This document shows positions 8,126 through 14,559 of a stretch of DNA of 16,924 nucleotides, one piece after another. Made by a program: the position numbers and the translations under genes. Position 1 is the stretch's first letter. Every line of letters begins with the position of its first letter. Source of the stretch: JACRBK01 sp964427955 (lineage in GTDB: Bacteria; Chloroflexota; Anaerolineae; Aggregatilineales; Aggregatilineaceae); assembly GCA_964427955.1 (NCBI GenBank), contig CAYRWY010000083.1, forward strand, positions 1-16,924. The letters are read 5' to 3'. The notes under the pieces are model-generated. The model did no database searches. It was not told the DNA's origin and saw only the letters and a list, made by a program, of their open reading frames with translations.

Positions 8126-10113
8126 TGGCGACCATAGCAGATATTCTGGGCGACGAGGCCCACGTCGAGGGGACGCGCCTGTTCGGCACGGGACCCCGTG
8201 GACGTCTGCCGCTCACTGCCGACGCGCTGCGCGAAGAACCGAGCGGCAATCTGTTCGGTATGACGCAGAACGTGGCGATGGGCTGGCAGCCTGAGGAGGT
8301 AGGCCGCGACCACTACTGCATCGTAAGCACGCAAGGGGGCTTGCGCGCGGAGGACGGTTCTCCGCTGGCGTTAGGGTACCATACCGGGCATTGGGAAGTC
8401 TCGCTGCTGGTCGAGCGCGCTGCCGCGACGCTGCGCGCGAATGACAGCATTCCCTTCGCCGTCTACTGCTCCGATCCGTGTGATGGGCGCAGCCAGGGCA
8501 CCCCGGGCATGTTCGACAGCCTGCCCTATCGCAATGACGCTGCCATGACGCTGCGTCGCCTCATCCGGTCGCTGCCCACCCGGCAGGGCGTGATGGGTAT
8601 CGGCACCTGCGACAAGGGGCTGCCCGCGATCCTGCTGGCGCTCGCCGGGACTGCCGATCTGCCGGGCATTGTCGTCCCCGGTGGGGTGACTCTGCCCGAT
8701 CCCGAGGCCGAAGATACCGCGAAGATCCAGACGATTGGCGCGCGTTTTGCCCACAACCTGATCACGCTGGATTATGCCGCCGAAATGGGCTGCCGGGCCT
8801 GCGGCTCGTCGGGCGGGGGCTGCCAGTTTTTGGGGACCGCCGCCACGTCCCAGGTGGTGGCCGAGGCCCTGGGGGTGGCGCTTCCGCACAGCGCCCTGGC
8901 GCCCTCCGGCGAGCCGATCTGGTTGGATCTCGCCCATCGCTCCGCCCTGGCGCTGCTCCATCTGAAAGAAGCGCATCTCCCCCTGCGCGACGTTTTGACG
9001 CCGCACGCCCTGGAAAATGCCATGCTGATCCACGCGGCCTTTGGCGGCAGCACCAATCTGCTGCTGCATCTCCCTGCCATCGCGCACGCGGCGGGCTTGC
9101 CCTTGCCGACGGTGCAGGATTGGCAGGCCGTCAACCGCCGTGTGCCCCGCCTGGTGGATGCGCTCCCCAATGGCCCCCGCAATCACCCCACCGTGCAGGT
9201 CTTTTTCGCGGGAGCCGTCCCGGAAGTGATGCTGCACCTGCGCGCGCTGGGCCTGCTGCACCTCGACGTCCTGACGGTGTCGGGCCAGACGCTCGGCGAC
9301 AACCTGGACTGGTGGGCGCAGAGCCAGCGGCGGCAGCTTTGCCGCCAACGGTTGGCGGACGAAGGCCGGATCGATCCTGAGCACGTGATCATGAGTCCTG
9401 AGCAGGCCCGGGCCAATGGGCTGAGCAGCACGGTCGTTTTCCCCGTGGGCAACATCGCGCCCCAGGGTTCGCTCGTCAAGGCCACCGCCATCGATCCCGG
9501 CGTGATCGGCCAGGATAACGTCTATCACACCCGCGGGATGGCGCGCGTCTTCACGAGCGAAAAGGAGGCAGTCGCGGCAGTCAAGGGACTGACCGATCCG
9601 CCGGTCCAGCCGGGCCAGGTGATCGTCTTGATCGGCATTGGCCCGCTGGGCACGGGCATGGAAGAGACCTACCAGATCACCTCGGCCCTCAAATATCTAT
9701 CCTGGGGAAAGCAGGTGCCGGTCATCACCGACGGGCGCTTCAGCGGCGTTTCGACCGGAGCCTGCATCGGACACGTAGGTCCCGAAGCGCTGGCAGGTGG
9801 TCCCATCGGCAAGCTCCGGGATGGGGATGAAATCGAAATCGTGATCGACCGGAATACCCTGGAAGGCCGCATCAACCTGGTGGCGGCGGACGGACGTGAT
9901 CTGTCGCCGTTGGAAGCCGAACAGCTTCTCAGCCAGCGCCCCCCACATCCCGGCCTTCATGCGCATCCGAAGCTGCCAGATGATTCGCGCCTATGGGCTG
10001 CCCTTCAGCAAGCCAGCGGTGGAGTCTGGCAGGGCTGCGTCTACGACGTGGATCGCATCGTGGCGGTCATCGAAGCTGGTCTGGCCGCGCTTACTCCTCC
10101 GAACACGGGCTAG
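8125..10113 (+). CDS. yjhG: Pentonate (probably D-xylonate) dehydratase, YjhG/YagF family
   Basis: IlvD/EDD-superfamily Fe-S dehydratase, 662 residues, turning D-xylonate into 2-keto-3-deoxyxylonate. Predicted cluster ligands are Cys119 (SDPCDGRSQGTPGMFD), Cys162 (GTCDKGLP) and Cys233 (GGGCQFLGTAATS), corresponding to the three cysteines of [2Fe-2S] family members. The phrases DSLPYRNDAAMTLRRLIRSLPTR and VITDGRFSGVSTGACIGHVGPEA and the length are those of the E. coli YjhG/YagF branch (about 655 residues) rather than the shorter Caulobacter XylD. ATG 8125 is preferred to the TTG at 8122; AAGGTGG at 8114-8120 is a fair ribosome site. It overlaps the preceding gene as TGATG, so the two are translationally coupled. 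Some relatives also act on other sugar acids, so the exact pentonate is inferred. Confidence 0.9.
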   Translation: MATIADILGDEAHVEGTRLFGTGPRGRLPLTADALREEPSGNLFGMTQNVAMGWQPEEVGRDHYCIVSTQGGLRAEDGSPLALGYHTGHWEVSLLVERAAATLRANDSIPFAVYCSDPCDGRSQGTPGMFDSLPYRNDAAMTLRRLIRSLPTRQGVMGIGTCDKGLPAILLALAGTADLPGIVVPGGVTLPDPEAEDTAKIQTIGARFAHNLITLDYAAEMGCRACGSSGGGCQFLGTAATSQVVAEALGVALPHSALAPSGEPIWLDLAHRSALALLHLKEAHLPLRDVLTPHALENAMLIHAAFGGSTNLLLHLPAIAHAAGLPLPTVQDWQAVNRRVPRLVDALPNGPRNHPTVQVFFAGAVPEVMLHLRALGLLHLDVLTVSGQTLGDNLDWWAQSQRRQLCRQRLADEGRIDPEHVIMSPEQARANGLSSTVVFPVGNIAPQGSLVKATAIDPGVIGQDNVYHTRGMARVFTSEKEAVAAVKGLTDPPVQPGQVIVLIGIGPLGTGMEETYQITSALKYLSWGKQVPVITDGRFSGVSTGACIGHVGPEALAGGPIGKLRDGDEIEIVIDRNTLEGRINLVAADGRDLSPLEAEQLLSQRPPHPGLHAHPKLPDDSRLWAALQQASGGVWQGCVYDVDRIVAVIEAGLAALTPPNTG

Positions 10114-10125
10114 TCCTTCACTTTA

Positions 10126-10154
10126 TTGACAAGAGTATTATTTTTAGATAATGT
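10126..10154 (+). promoter_or_regulatory. Sigma-70 promoter of the regulatory operon
   Basis: A perfect TTGACA (10126-10131), a 17-base spacer and TAATGT (10149-10154), starting 12 bases after the dehydratase stop. Transcription would start near 10161, giving a leader of about 50 bases before the TTG start of the ROK gene. The 39 bases from 10122 match the promoter at 14271 at 28 positions, including TTTATTGACA and TAATGTAnGTCT. Confidence 0.8.
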
Positions 10155-10181
10155 AAGTCTTAGTTCAGCATGTAAATTATC
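10147..10181 (+). promoter_or_regulatory. Imperfect inverted repeat over the ROK promoter start region
   Basis: GATAAT (10147-10152) and ATTATC (10176-10181) are inverted, with a few further matching positions inward. The repeat covers the -10 element and the likely transcription start, the usual place for a self-repressing operator. Its AT-richness means it could arise by chance. Confidence 0.3.
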
Positions 10182-10200
10182 GACTGATGCATGGCTGCGC

Positions 10201-10204
10201 GGAG
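10201..10204 (+). promoter_or_regulatory. Ribosome binding site deciding the TTG start of the ROK gene
   Basis: GGAG lies 8 bases before TTG 10213. The only in-frame upstream start tried, TTG 10126, is the -35 hexamer itself and lies upstream of the predicted transcription start. Confidence 0.65.
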
Positions 10205-10212
10205 TACTCACT

Positions 10213-11466
10213 TTGAAAAAGAACATTCGCCCGGGACTGATTCAGAAGAGTCCCTTTGAGGCCACCCCCACACGAACGGCCCCTTTCAAACTGGATCAGG
10301 CCAAGTATCTCACGGTCACCGCCATTCGGCTTTCGGGCACGCTGTCGCGGACCCGCATCGCCGAAACTATCGGGTATTCGCCGTCGAAGATCACGTCGGT
10401 GGTCAACGAACTGATCCAGGATGGCATCCTGGAAGAGAAGGGAGAAGGTCCGGCCACCGGCGCGCGGCGCAGCCGGGAGATCGGCTTCAATCCCAAATTC
10501 GGCTATATCGTGGCGGTCCGGGTGGGCTTCTCTAAGCTGGAAATTGCCCTCGTCGATTTCATGGAGCACATCCGCATCCGGCGGATGCTCCCGATGCCGC
10601 AGCCTGCCGATCCTAATACCGTGTTGAACGAAATCTGCTACGTCATCCGCGAGCGCATCGACAAGCTGAATATTCCGATCAGCGATATTCTGGCCTTCAG
10701 TATCGTGGTGCCCGGTTCGGTGGATTTGCAGTCCGGTACCCTGTTCGATTCGCCGTTGATGCCCTCCTGGGGCGGCTACCAGATCGACAGCCTGATCCGC
10801 GAGTCGTTTCCGTATGCGATTGTCATGGTCGAAAATGAAGCGAATGCGATGGCGTTCGGCGAGCTGCGCAAAGGGGGCGGGCGCAATCTGCAAAACCTGA
10901 TTTACGTAAACGTAGGCACCTCGATCAATTCGGGCATCATCGTCAACGGGCAAATCTACCGTGGCGCGACGGGCCGCGCGGGCGACATCGGGCAGATGCA
11001 CGCCGAGTACAAGAATGAAGCTGGGGAGGTCGAAAAGATCGTGCCGCTGGAAGAGATCGTGTCAGGTACCTCCATCGCCGTGCAGGCGGCGCAAACGGTC
11101 AAGGCGGGGGTGGACACGATTCTCAGCCGCTACGATCTCGACACCCTGACCGCCCGCGACGTGGGTGTCGCCGCCACCGAAGGGGATCGCGCCGCCCACC
11201 AGATCATTCAGCGCAGCGGCCAGGTCCTCGGTGAAACCCTTGCCAATATCGTCAATTTCCTGGACCCCAATCTTGTCCTGATCGGCGGTCCGGTCAACGA
11301 TGTGGCCCCCGTTTTCCTGGCGTCGATCCGGCGGAGCATCTGGGACCGGACGCCGTCCTCGGCTACCCAAAATCTGCGGATCGAAATCGCGCCGTTAGGC
11401 CCCGAATCCAGTATCCTGGGGGCGATGGCGCTGGCGCTCGAAAATATCTTCGTCGGCGAAAAGTGA
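10213..11466 (+). CDS. ROK-family transcriptional repressor
   Basis: DNA-binding sugar regulator, 417 residues from TTG 10213. A winged helix-turn-helix spans about 30-82 (LSRTRIAETIGYSPSKITSVVNEL, then a wing rich in Arg). A ROK actin-like fold follows, recognisable from FSIVVPGSVD (162-171), VENEANAMAFGEL (206-218), NVGTSINSGIIVNGQIYRGATGRAGDIG (233-260) and LVLIGGPV (354-361). The kinase features have gone: no N-terminal DxGGT loop, and the usual catalytic END is ENE at 207-209. The zinc site His-CxCGxxGC is also absent, with GQM in place of GHM and no cysteines following. It is therefore a regulator and not a glucokinase. ROK repressors in sugar clusters usually respond to the sugar; xylose or a pathway intermediate is inferred. 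It likely controls the promoters at 7130, 10126 and 14275. Confidence 0.9.
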   Translation: MKKNIRPGLIQKSPFEATPTRTAPFKLDQAKYLTVTAIRLSGTLSRTRIAETIGYSPSKITSVVNELIQDGILEEKGEGPATGARRSREIGFNPKFGYIVAVRVGFSKLEIALVDFMEHIRIRRMLPMPQPADPNTVLNEICYVIRERIDKLNIPISDILAFSIVVPGSVDLQSGTLFDSPLMPSWGGYQIDSLIRESFPYAIVMVENEANAMAFGELRKGGGRNLQNLIYVNVGTSINSGIIVNGQIYRGATGRAGDIGQMHAEYKNEAGEVEKIVPLEEIVSGTSIAVQAAQTVKAGVDTILSRYDLDTLTARDVGVAATEGDRAAHQIIQRSGQVLGETLANIVNFLDPNLVLIGGPVNDVAPVFLASIRRSIWDRTPSSATQNLRIEIAPLGPESSILGAMALALENIFVGEK

Positions 11467-11475
11467 GAGAAGCGC

Positions 11476-13794
11476 GTGGATAACCTGGCAGCGTTCGACG
11501 TCACGGAACAAAAGCACCAACTCGAACAACTCGCCAAGCACATCCCGATGGCAGTCGCGATCCTGGATCGCGATCTGCACTATCTGTTTGCCAACGACCG
11601 GTGGATTTCTGACTTTGGCCTGCGCAACAAGCAGATCATTGGTGCGAGTCACTACGAAACCATCCGCGAAATCAAAGAGAGCTGGAAAGCCATCCACCAG
11701 CGCTGCTTGCAGGGCGAAGTGCACCGGGACGAACAGGTCTTGTTCACGCGGGTTGATGGTTCTATCGAATGGCTCAAGCGCGAGATTCGCCCCTGGCACA
11801 CCACCTCCGGCGAGATCGGCGGCCTCATCGTCTATGCCGAGCTGATCACGGATCGCATTCAGACCCAGGAGGCGCTCAAGGAACAGCGCAACTTTCTGCG
11901 CCAGGTGATCGATCTCGACCCCAGCTTCATTTTCGCCAAAGACGAAACCGGGCGTTTCCTGCTGGTCAACAAAGCCCTGGCCGACACCTACGGCTCGACG
12001 CCGGACGAGATGGTCGGCAAGTACGACGAAGACTTCAATCCCAACCAGTCCGAGACGGAACACCTGCACCGCGATGACCTGGAAGTGGTGACCACCCGCC
12101 AGCCCAAGTTCATCGCCGAAGAGCCGATCTCCAACGTCGTCAGCGGTGAGACGCGCTGGTACCAGACCATCAAAGTTCCGTTGATTGCCGACGACGGCCA
12201 GACGGTGCAGCTCCTGGGCGTGGCGACCGACATCACCGAACGCAAGCGCGCTCAAGATCGCCTGGAAGAGCAGCGCAACTTCTTGCGCCAGGTGATCGAC
12301 CTCGATCCCAGCTTCATCTTCGCCAAAGACGAGACCGGCGGTTTCGTGCTGGTCAACAAGGCGCTGGCCGATACTTATGGCTCGACGCCGGACGAGATGG
12401 TCGGCAAATACGACGAAGACTTCAACCCCCACCGGTCCGAAACCGAACATCTGCACCGTGACGACCTGGAAGTGGTGAGCACGCGCCAGCCCAAGTTCAT
12501 CGCCGAAGAGCCGATCTCCAACGTCGTCAGCGGCGAGACGCGCTGGTACCAGACGATCAAGGTGCCGCTGATCGCCGCCGACGGCCAGACGGTGCAGCTC
12601 CTGGGCGTGGCGACCGACATCACCGAGCGCAAGCGCGCTCAGGATCACCTGGAAGAACAGCGCAACTTCTTGCGCCAGGTGATCGACCTCGACCCCAGCT
12701 TCATTTTCGCCAAAGACGAAACGGGGCGCTTCGTCCTGGTGAACAAGGCGCTGGCGGACGCTTACGGCTCGACGCCGGAAGAGATGGTCGGCAAGTACGA
12801 CGAAGATTACAATCCCAAGCGGACCGAAACCGAGCACTTCCGCCACGACGATATCGAAGTCGTGCGTTCTTGCCAGCCGAAATTCATCGCCGAGGAGCCG
12901 GTGTCGAATGCCGTGACAGGCGAGACGCGCTGGTACCAGACGATCAAAGTCCCGCTCATCACCGCCGACGAAACGGTGCAGCTCCTCGGCATCGCCACCG
13001 ATATCACCGACCGCAAGCGCGCCCAGGAGCAGCTTCAGCAGTTGGTAGTTCACGAACAAAAAGCGCGGCGCGAAGCCGAAACGGCCACCCGCATGAAGGA
13101 CCTCTTTCTGGCCAACATGAGCCACGAGCTGCGCACCCCGCTCAACGCCATCATCGGGTTTCAGCGCGAGATGCTGTACAGCACCCAGCTCGACGACGAC
13201 AATACCCACATGGCCGAGCGGTGCCTGGCCAACAGCCAACGCCTGCTGATGCTGATCAACAGCGTGCTGGACCTGTCCCGGTTGGCGTCCGGCAGCCTGG
13301 AGATCGTGTTGTCCGACATTTCGCTCCAAAACCTCGCCACCACGATTGTTGAAGACCTCCAGATTCAGGCGAAAGATAAGGGGCTTGAACTCGATCTCAA
13401 GCTCGACCCGGCGCTGCCGGACTGGGTGGTGCATGACGAAGAACGCCTGACTCAGATCACGACCAATCTGATCGCCAACGCGATCAAGTTCACCAACGAA
13501 GGGACAATCAAGCTGGAGTTGGCGCGACAGGCGGATCGCCTGATCATTCGCGTGTCGGATACCGGCATCGGCATCCCCAGCTCGATGCAGGAGATCATTT
13601 TCGAGGACTTCGTCCAACTCGACAGTTCGTCCAAAAGGCAGTATGGTGGGGCTGGGCTGGGGCTGTCGATTGTTCGTAATCTCGTCCACCTGATGGAAGG
13701 CAGCGTCACCGTGGACAGCGAGGTCGGCAAGTATTCCGTATTTACGGTGGATATTCCACTGGAACTCAAGGCGATCACCACTCTGCCCGCCTGA
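11476..13794 (+). CDS. Soluble hybrid-free histidine kinase with four PAS domains
   Basis: Sensor histidine kinase, 772 residues, GTG start 9 bases after the ROK stop with GAGAGAAG upstream. Order: a divergent PAS domain (about 17-127), three near-identical PAS repeats of 129, 129 and 128 residues (136-520), a short coiled-coil linker (about 515-545), the HisKA dimerisation domain with phospho-acceptor His550 (NMSHELRTPLNAIIGF), and the ATPase domain with N-box around Asn664/Asn668, G1 Asp695 (DTGIGIP), an F-box (FEDFVQLD) and G2 GGAGLGLSI (724-732). No membrane segment or signal peptide is seen, so it senses something in the cytosol. There is no receiver domain of its own; the small receiver gene after it is the likely partner. 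The PAS ligand is unknown; context suggests a sugar, intermediate or redox state. Confidence 0.93.
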   Translation: MDNLAAFDVTEQKHQLEQLAKHIPMAVAILDRDLHYLFANDRWISDFGLRNKQIIGASHYETIREIKESWKAIHQRCLQGEVHRDEQVLFTRVDGSIEWLKREIRPWHTTSGEIGGLIVYAELITDRIQTQEALKEQRNFLRQVIDLDPSFIFAKDETGRFLLVNKALADTYGSTPDEMVGKYDEDFNPNQSETEHLHRDDLEVVTTRQPKFIAEEPISNVVSGETRWYQTIKVPLIADDGQTVQLLGVATDITERKRAQDRLEEQRNFLRQVIDLDPSFIFAKDETGGFVLVNKALADTYGSTPDEMVGKYDEDFNPHRSETEHLHRDDLEVVSTRQPKFIAEEPISNVVSGETRWYQTIKVPLIAADGQTVQLLGVATDITERKRAQDHLEEQRNFLRQVIDLDPSFIFAKDETGRFVLVNKALADAYGSTPEEMVGKYDEDYNPKRTETEHFRHDDIEVVRSCQPKFIAEEPVSNAVTGETRWYQTIKVPLITADETVQLLGIATDITDRKRAQEQLQQLVVHEQKARREAETATRMKDLFLANMSHELRTPLNAIIGFQREMLYSTQLDDDNTHMAERCLANSQRLLMLINSVLDLSRLASGSLEIVLSDISLQNLATTIVEDLQIQAKDKGLELDLKLDPALPDWVVHDEERLTQITTNLIANAIKFTNEGTIKLELARQADRLIIRVSDTGIGIPSSMQEIIFEDFVQLDSSSKRQYGGAGLGLSIVRNLVHLMEGSVTVDSEVGKYSVFTVDIPLELKAITTLPA
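11881..13038 (+). repeat. Three tandem copies of a 387-base PAS-coding unit
   Basis: Units begin at 11881, 12268 and 12655 with a period of exactly 387 bases; the third is one codon shorter. Translated copies 1 and 2 differ at 7 of 129 residues by eye, copies 2 and 3 at about 23. DNA identity is also high, pointing to recent duplication or ongoing conversion within the gene. The region would be a hot spot for unit gain or loss. Confidence 0.95.
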
Positions 13795-13810
13795 GAGAAA
13801 AGAGGACTGC

Positions 13811-14188
13811 GTGCAATCGAAATCGGTTCTGGTGGTTGAAGACGATCCCGATGGGCAAGAACTTATCGCTCGAATGATGATTCGGGCCAATATTGCGGTG
13901 GAGGTGGCCGGTACGGCTGAAGATGCGCTGCAATTGATTTCGCCGCAAGATCATGTGGCTATCGTGATCGATCTGGCGCTGCCCGGTATGGATGGCTTCG
14001 AGCTGCTCAACCGCATCCGCCAGGATAGCGCCATCGCCATGCTGCCCTGCATCGCCATCACCGCCTACCACACCCCGTCCCTCAAGCAGCGCGTGATGAG
14101 CAAAGGCTTCGATGCCTATTTCCCTAAACCGTTGGACGACGTACGCTTTCTAAAAACCCTGAAAGAAATCATCGACCGCACCGCCTAG
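13811..14188 (+). CDS. Stand-alone response regulator (receiver domain only)
   Basis: A 125-residue CheY-like protein made of one receiver domain. Phosphorylation site Asp54 lies in VIDLALPGMDG, the acidic pocket is Glu10-Asp11-Asp12, the switch Thr84 lies in AITAYH, and the conserved Lys106 is in FPKPLDD. GTG 13811 is preceded by AGAGGA and lies 16 bases after the kinase stop, so it is co-transcribed with the kinase. It has no DNA-binding or enzymatic output domain, so its effect must come through protein contact or phosphotransfer. A link to the ROK repressor or the transporter is a guess from gene order. Confidence 0.93.
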   Translation: MQSKSVLVVEDDPDGQELIARMMIRANIAVEVAGTAEDALQLISPQDHVAIVIDLALPGMDGFELLNRIRQDSAIAMLPCIAITAYHTPSLKQRVMSKGFDAYFPKPLDDVRFLKTLKEIIDRTA

Positions 14189-14204
14189 CGCCGCACCCGG
14201 CGTT
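14187..14204 (+). terminator. Weak terminator candidate after the response regulator
   Basis: CGCCG (14189-14193) and CGGCG (14198-14202) form a 5-bp stem with a 4-base loop, extendable to 7 bp with one G-T pair. Only two T follow before a C-run, so termination by this element would be inefficient. Confidence 0.3.
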
Positions 14205-14244
14205 ATCCCCCAGTTACACCCTCCTATTTGCAGTATCTTGTTCC

Positions 14245-14267
14245 AATACTTCACAAACTAAAGTATT
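14245..14267 (+). promoter_or_regulatory. Inverted repeat upstream of the solute-binding protein promoter
   Basis: AATACTT (14245-14251) and AAGTATT (14261-14267) are a perfect 7-bp inverted repeat with a 9-base centre (CACAAACTA). It ends 7 bases before the -35 hexamer, a position suited to an activator or to a second repressor site. The binding protein is unknown. Confidence 0.45.
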
Positions 14268-14295
14268 CTGTTTATTGACAGAAGGAAATTTTTCC
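14267..14295 (+). promoter_or_regulatory. Two inverted repeats inside the promoter (possible operators)
   Basis: TCTGT (14267-14271) and ACAGA (14278-14282) flank the -35 hexamer, and GGAAA (14284-14288) and TTTCC (14291-14295) lie in the spacer. A protein bound here would block RNA polymerase. The sites are short, so chance cannot be excluded. Confidence 0.35.
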
Positions 14296-14303
14296 AGTAA
14301 TGT
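14275..14303 (+). promoter_or_regulatory. Sigma-70 promoter of the second importer operon
   Basis: A perfect TTGACA (14275-14280), a 17-base spacer and TAATGT (14298-14303). Its sequence from TTTATTGACA to TAATGTATGTCT is nearly the same as that of the ROK promoter, which supports both being real and co-regulated. Confidence 0.8.
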
Positions 14304-14559
14304 ATGTCTATTGGTAGTTTTAGAAAATCATTCGATGTTTTTTGATATTATGGATTTTTTGCCTTGGCCATTTTACTTCTCTTTCACGTTCATCCCTCGG
14401 TATTCCATCATCTCTTGATATCCACATGACCCTACTCGTGCTGTAGATCGAGGACCGCAGCTTGTTAGAGAGGAGGCACGATCCGTCAATCATTCATCGC
14501 CAGCATTCCGCATCTCCAACGGTTATCAAAAACACGGTTTAGCTAGGAGGAAAGCAAAA

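Larger units (their letters stand above)
14189..14559 (+). other. Intergenic control region and long leader of the second importer
   Basis: These 371 bases hold no convincing gene. They are much more AT-rich than the flanks up to about 14400. They contain a weak hairpin, several inverted repeats and a strong promoter at 14275. If that promoter is used, the transcript has a leader of about 250 bases, including T-runs at 14336-14342 and near 14354. An unused Shine-Dalgarno-like AGGAGG lies at 14471-14476 without a good start codon. I recognise no known riboswitch. Confidence 0.6.

Noticed and set aside
10126..10212. An N-terminal extension of the ROK protein from TTG 10126
   Set aside because: That TTG is the -35 hexamer of the promoter and lies upstream of the likely transcript start. 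TTG 10213 has a ribosome site.
10213..11466. The ROK protein as a sugar kinase
   Set aside because: It has a helix-turn-helix domain and lacks the phosphate loop, catalytic Asp and zinc site.
11395..13890. An 831-residue open frame antisense to the kinase gene
   Set aside because: It runs opposite a clear histidine kinase, repeats with the PAS units, and has the biased composition of a shadow frame in GC-rich DNA. No family is recognisable.
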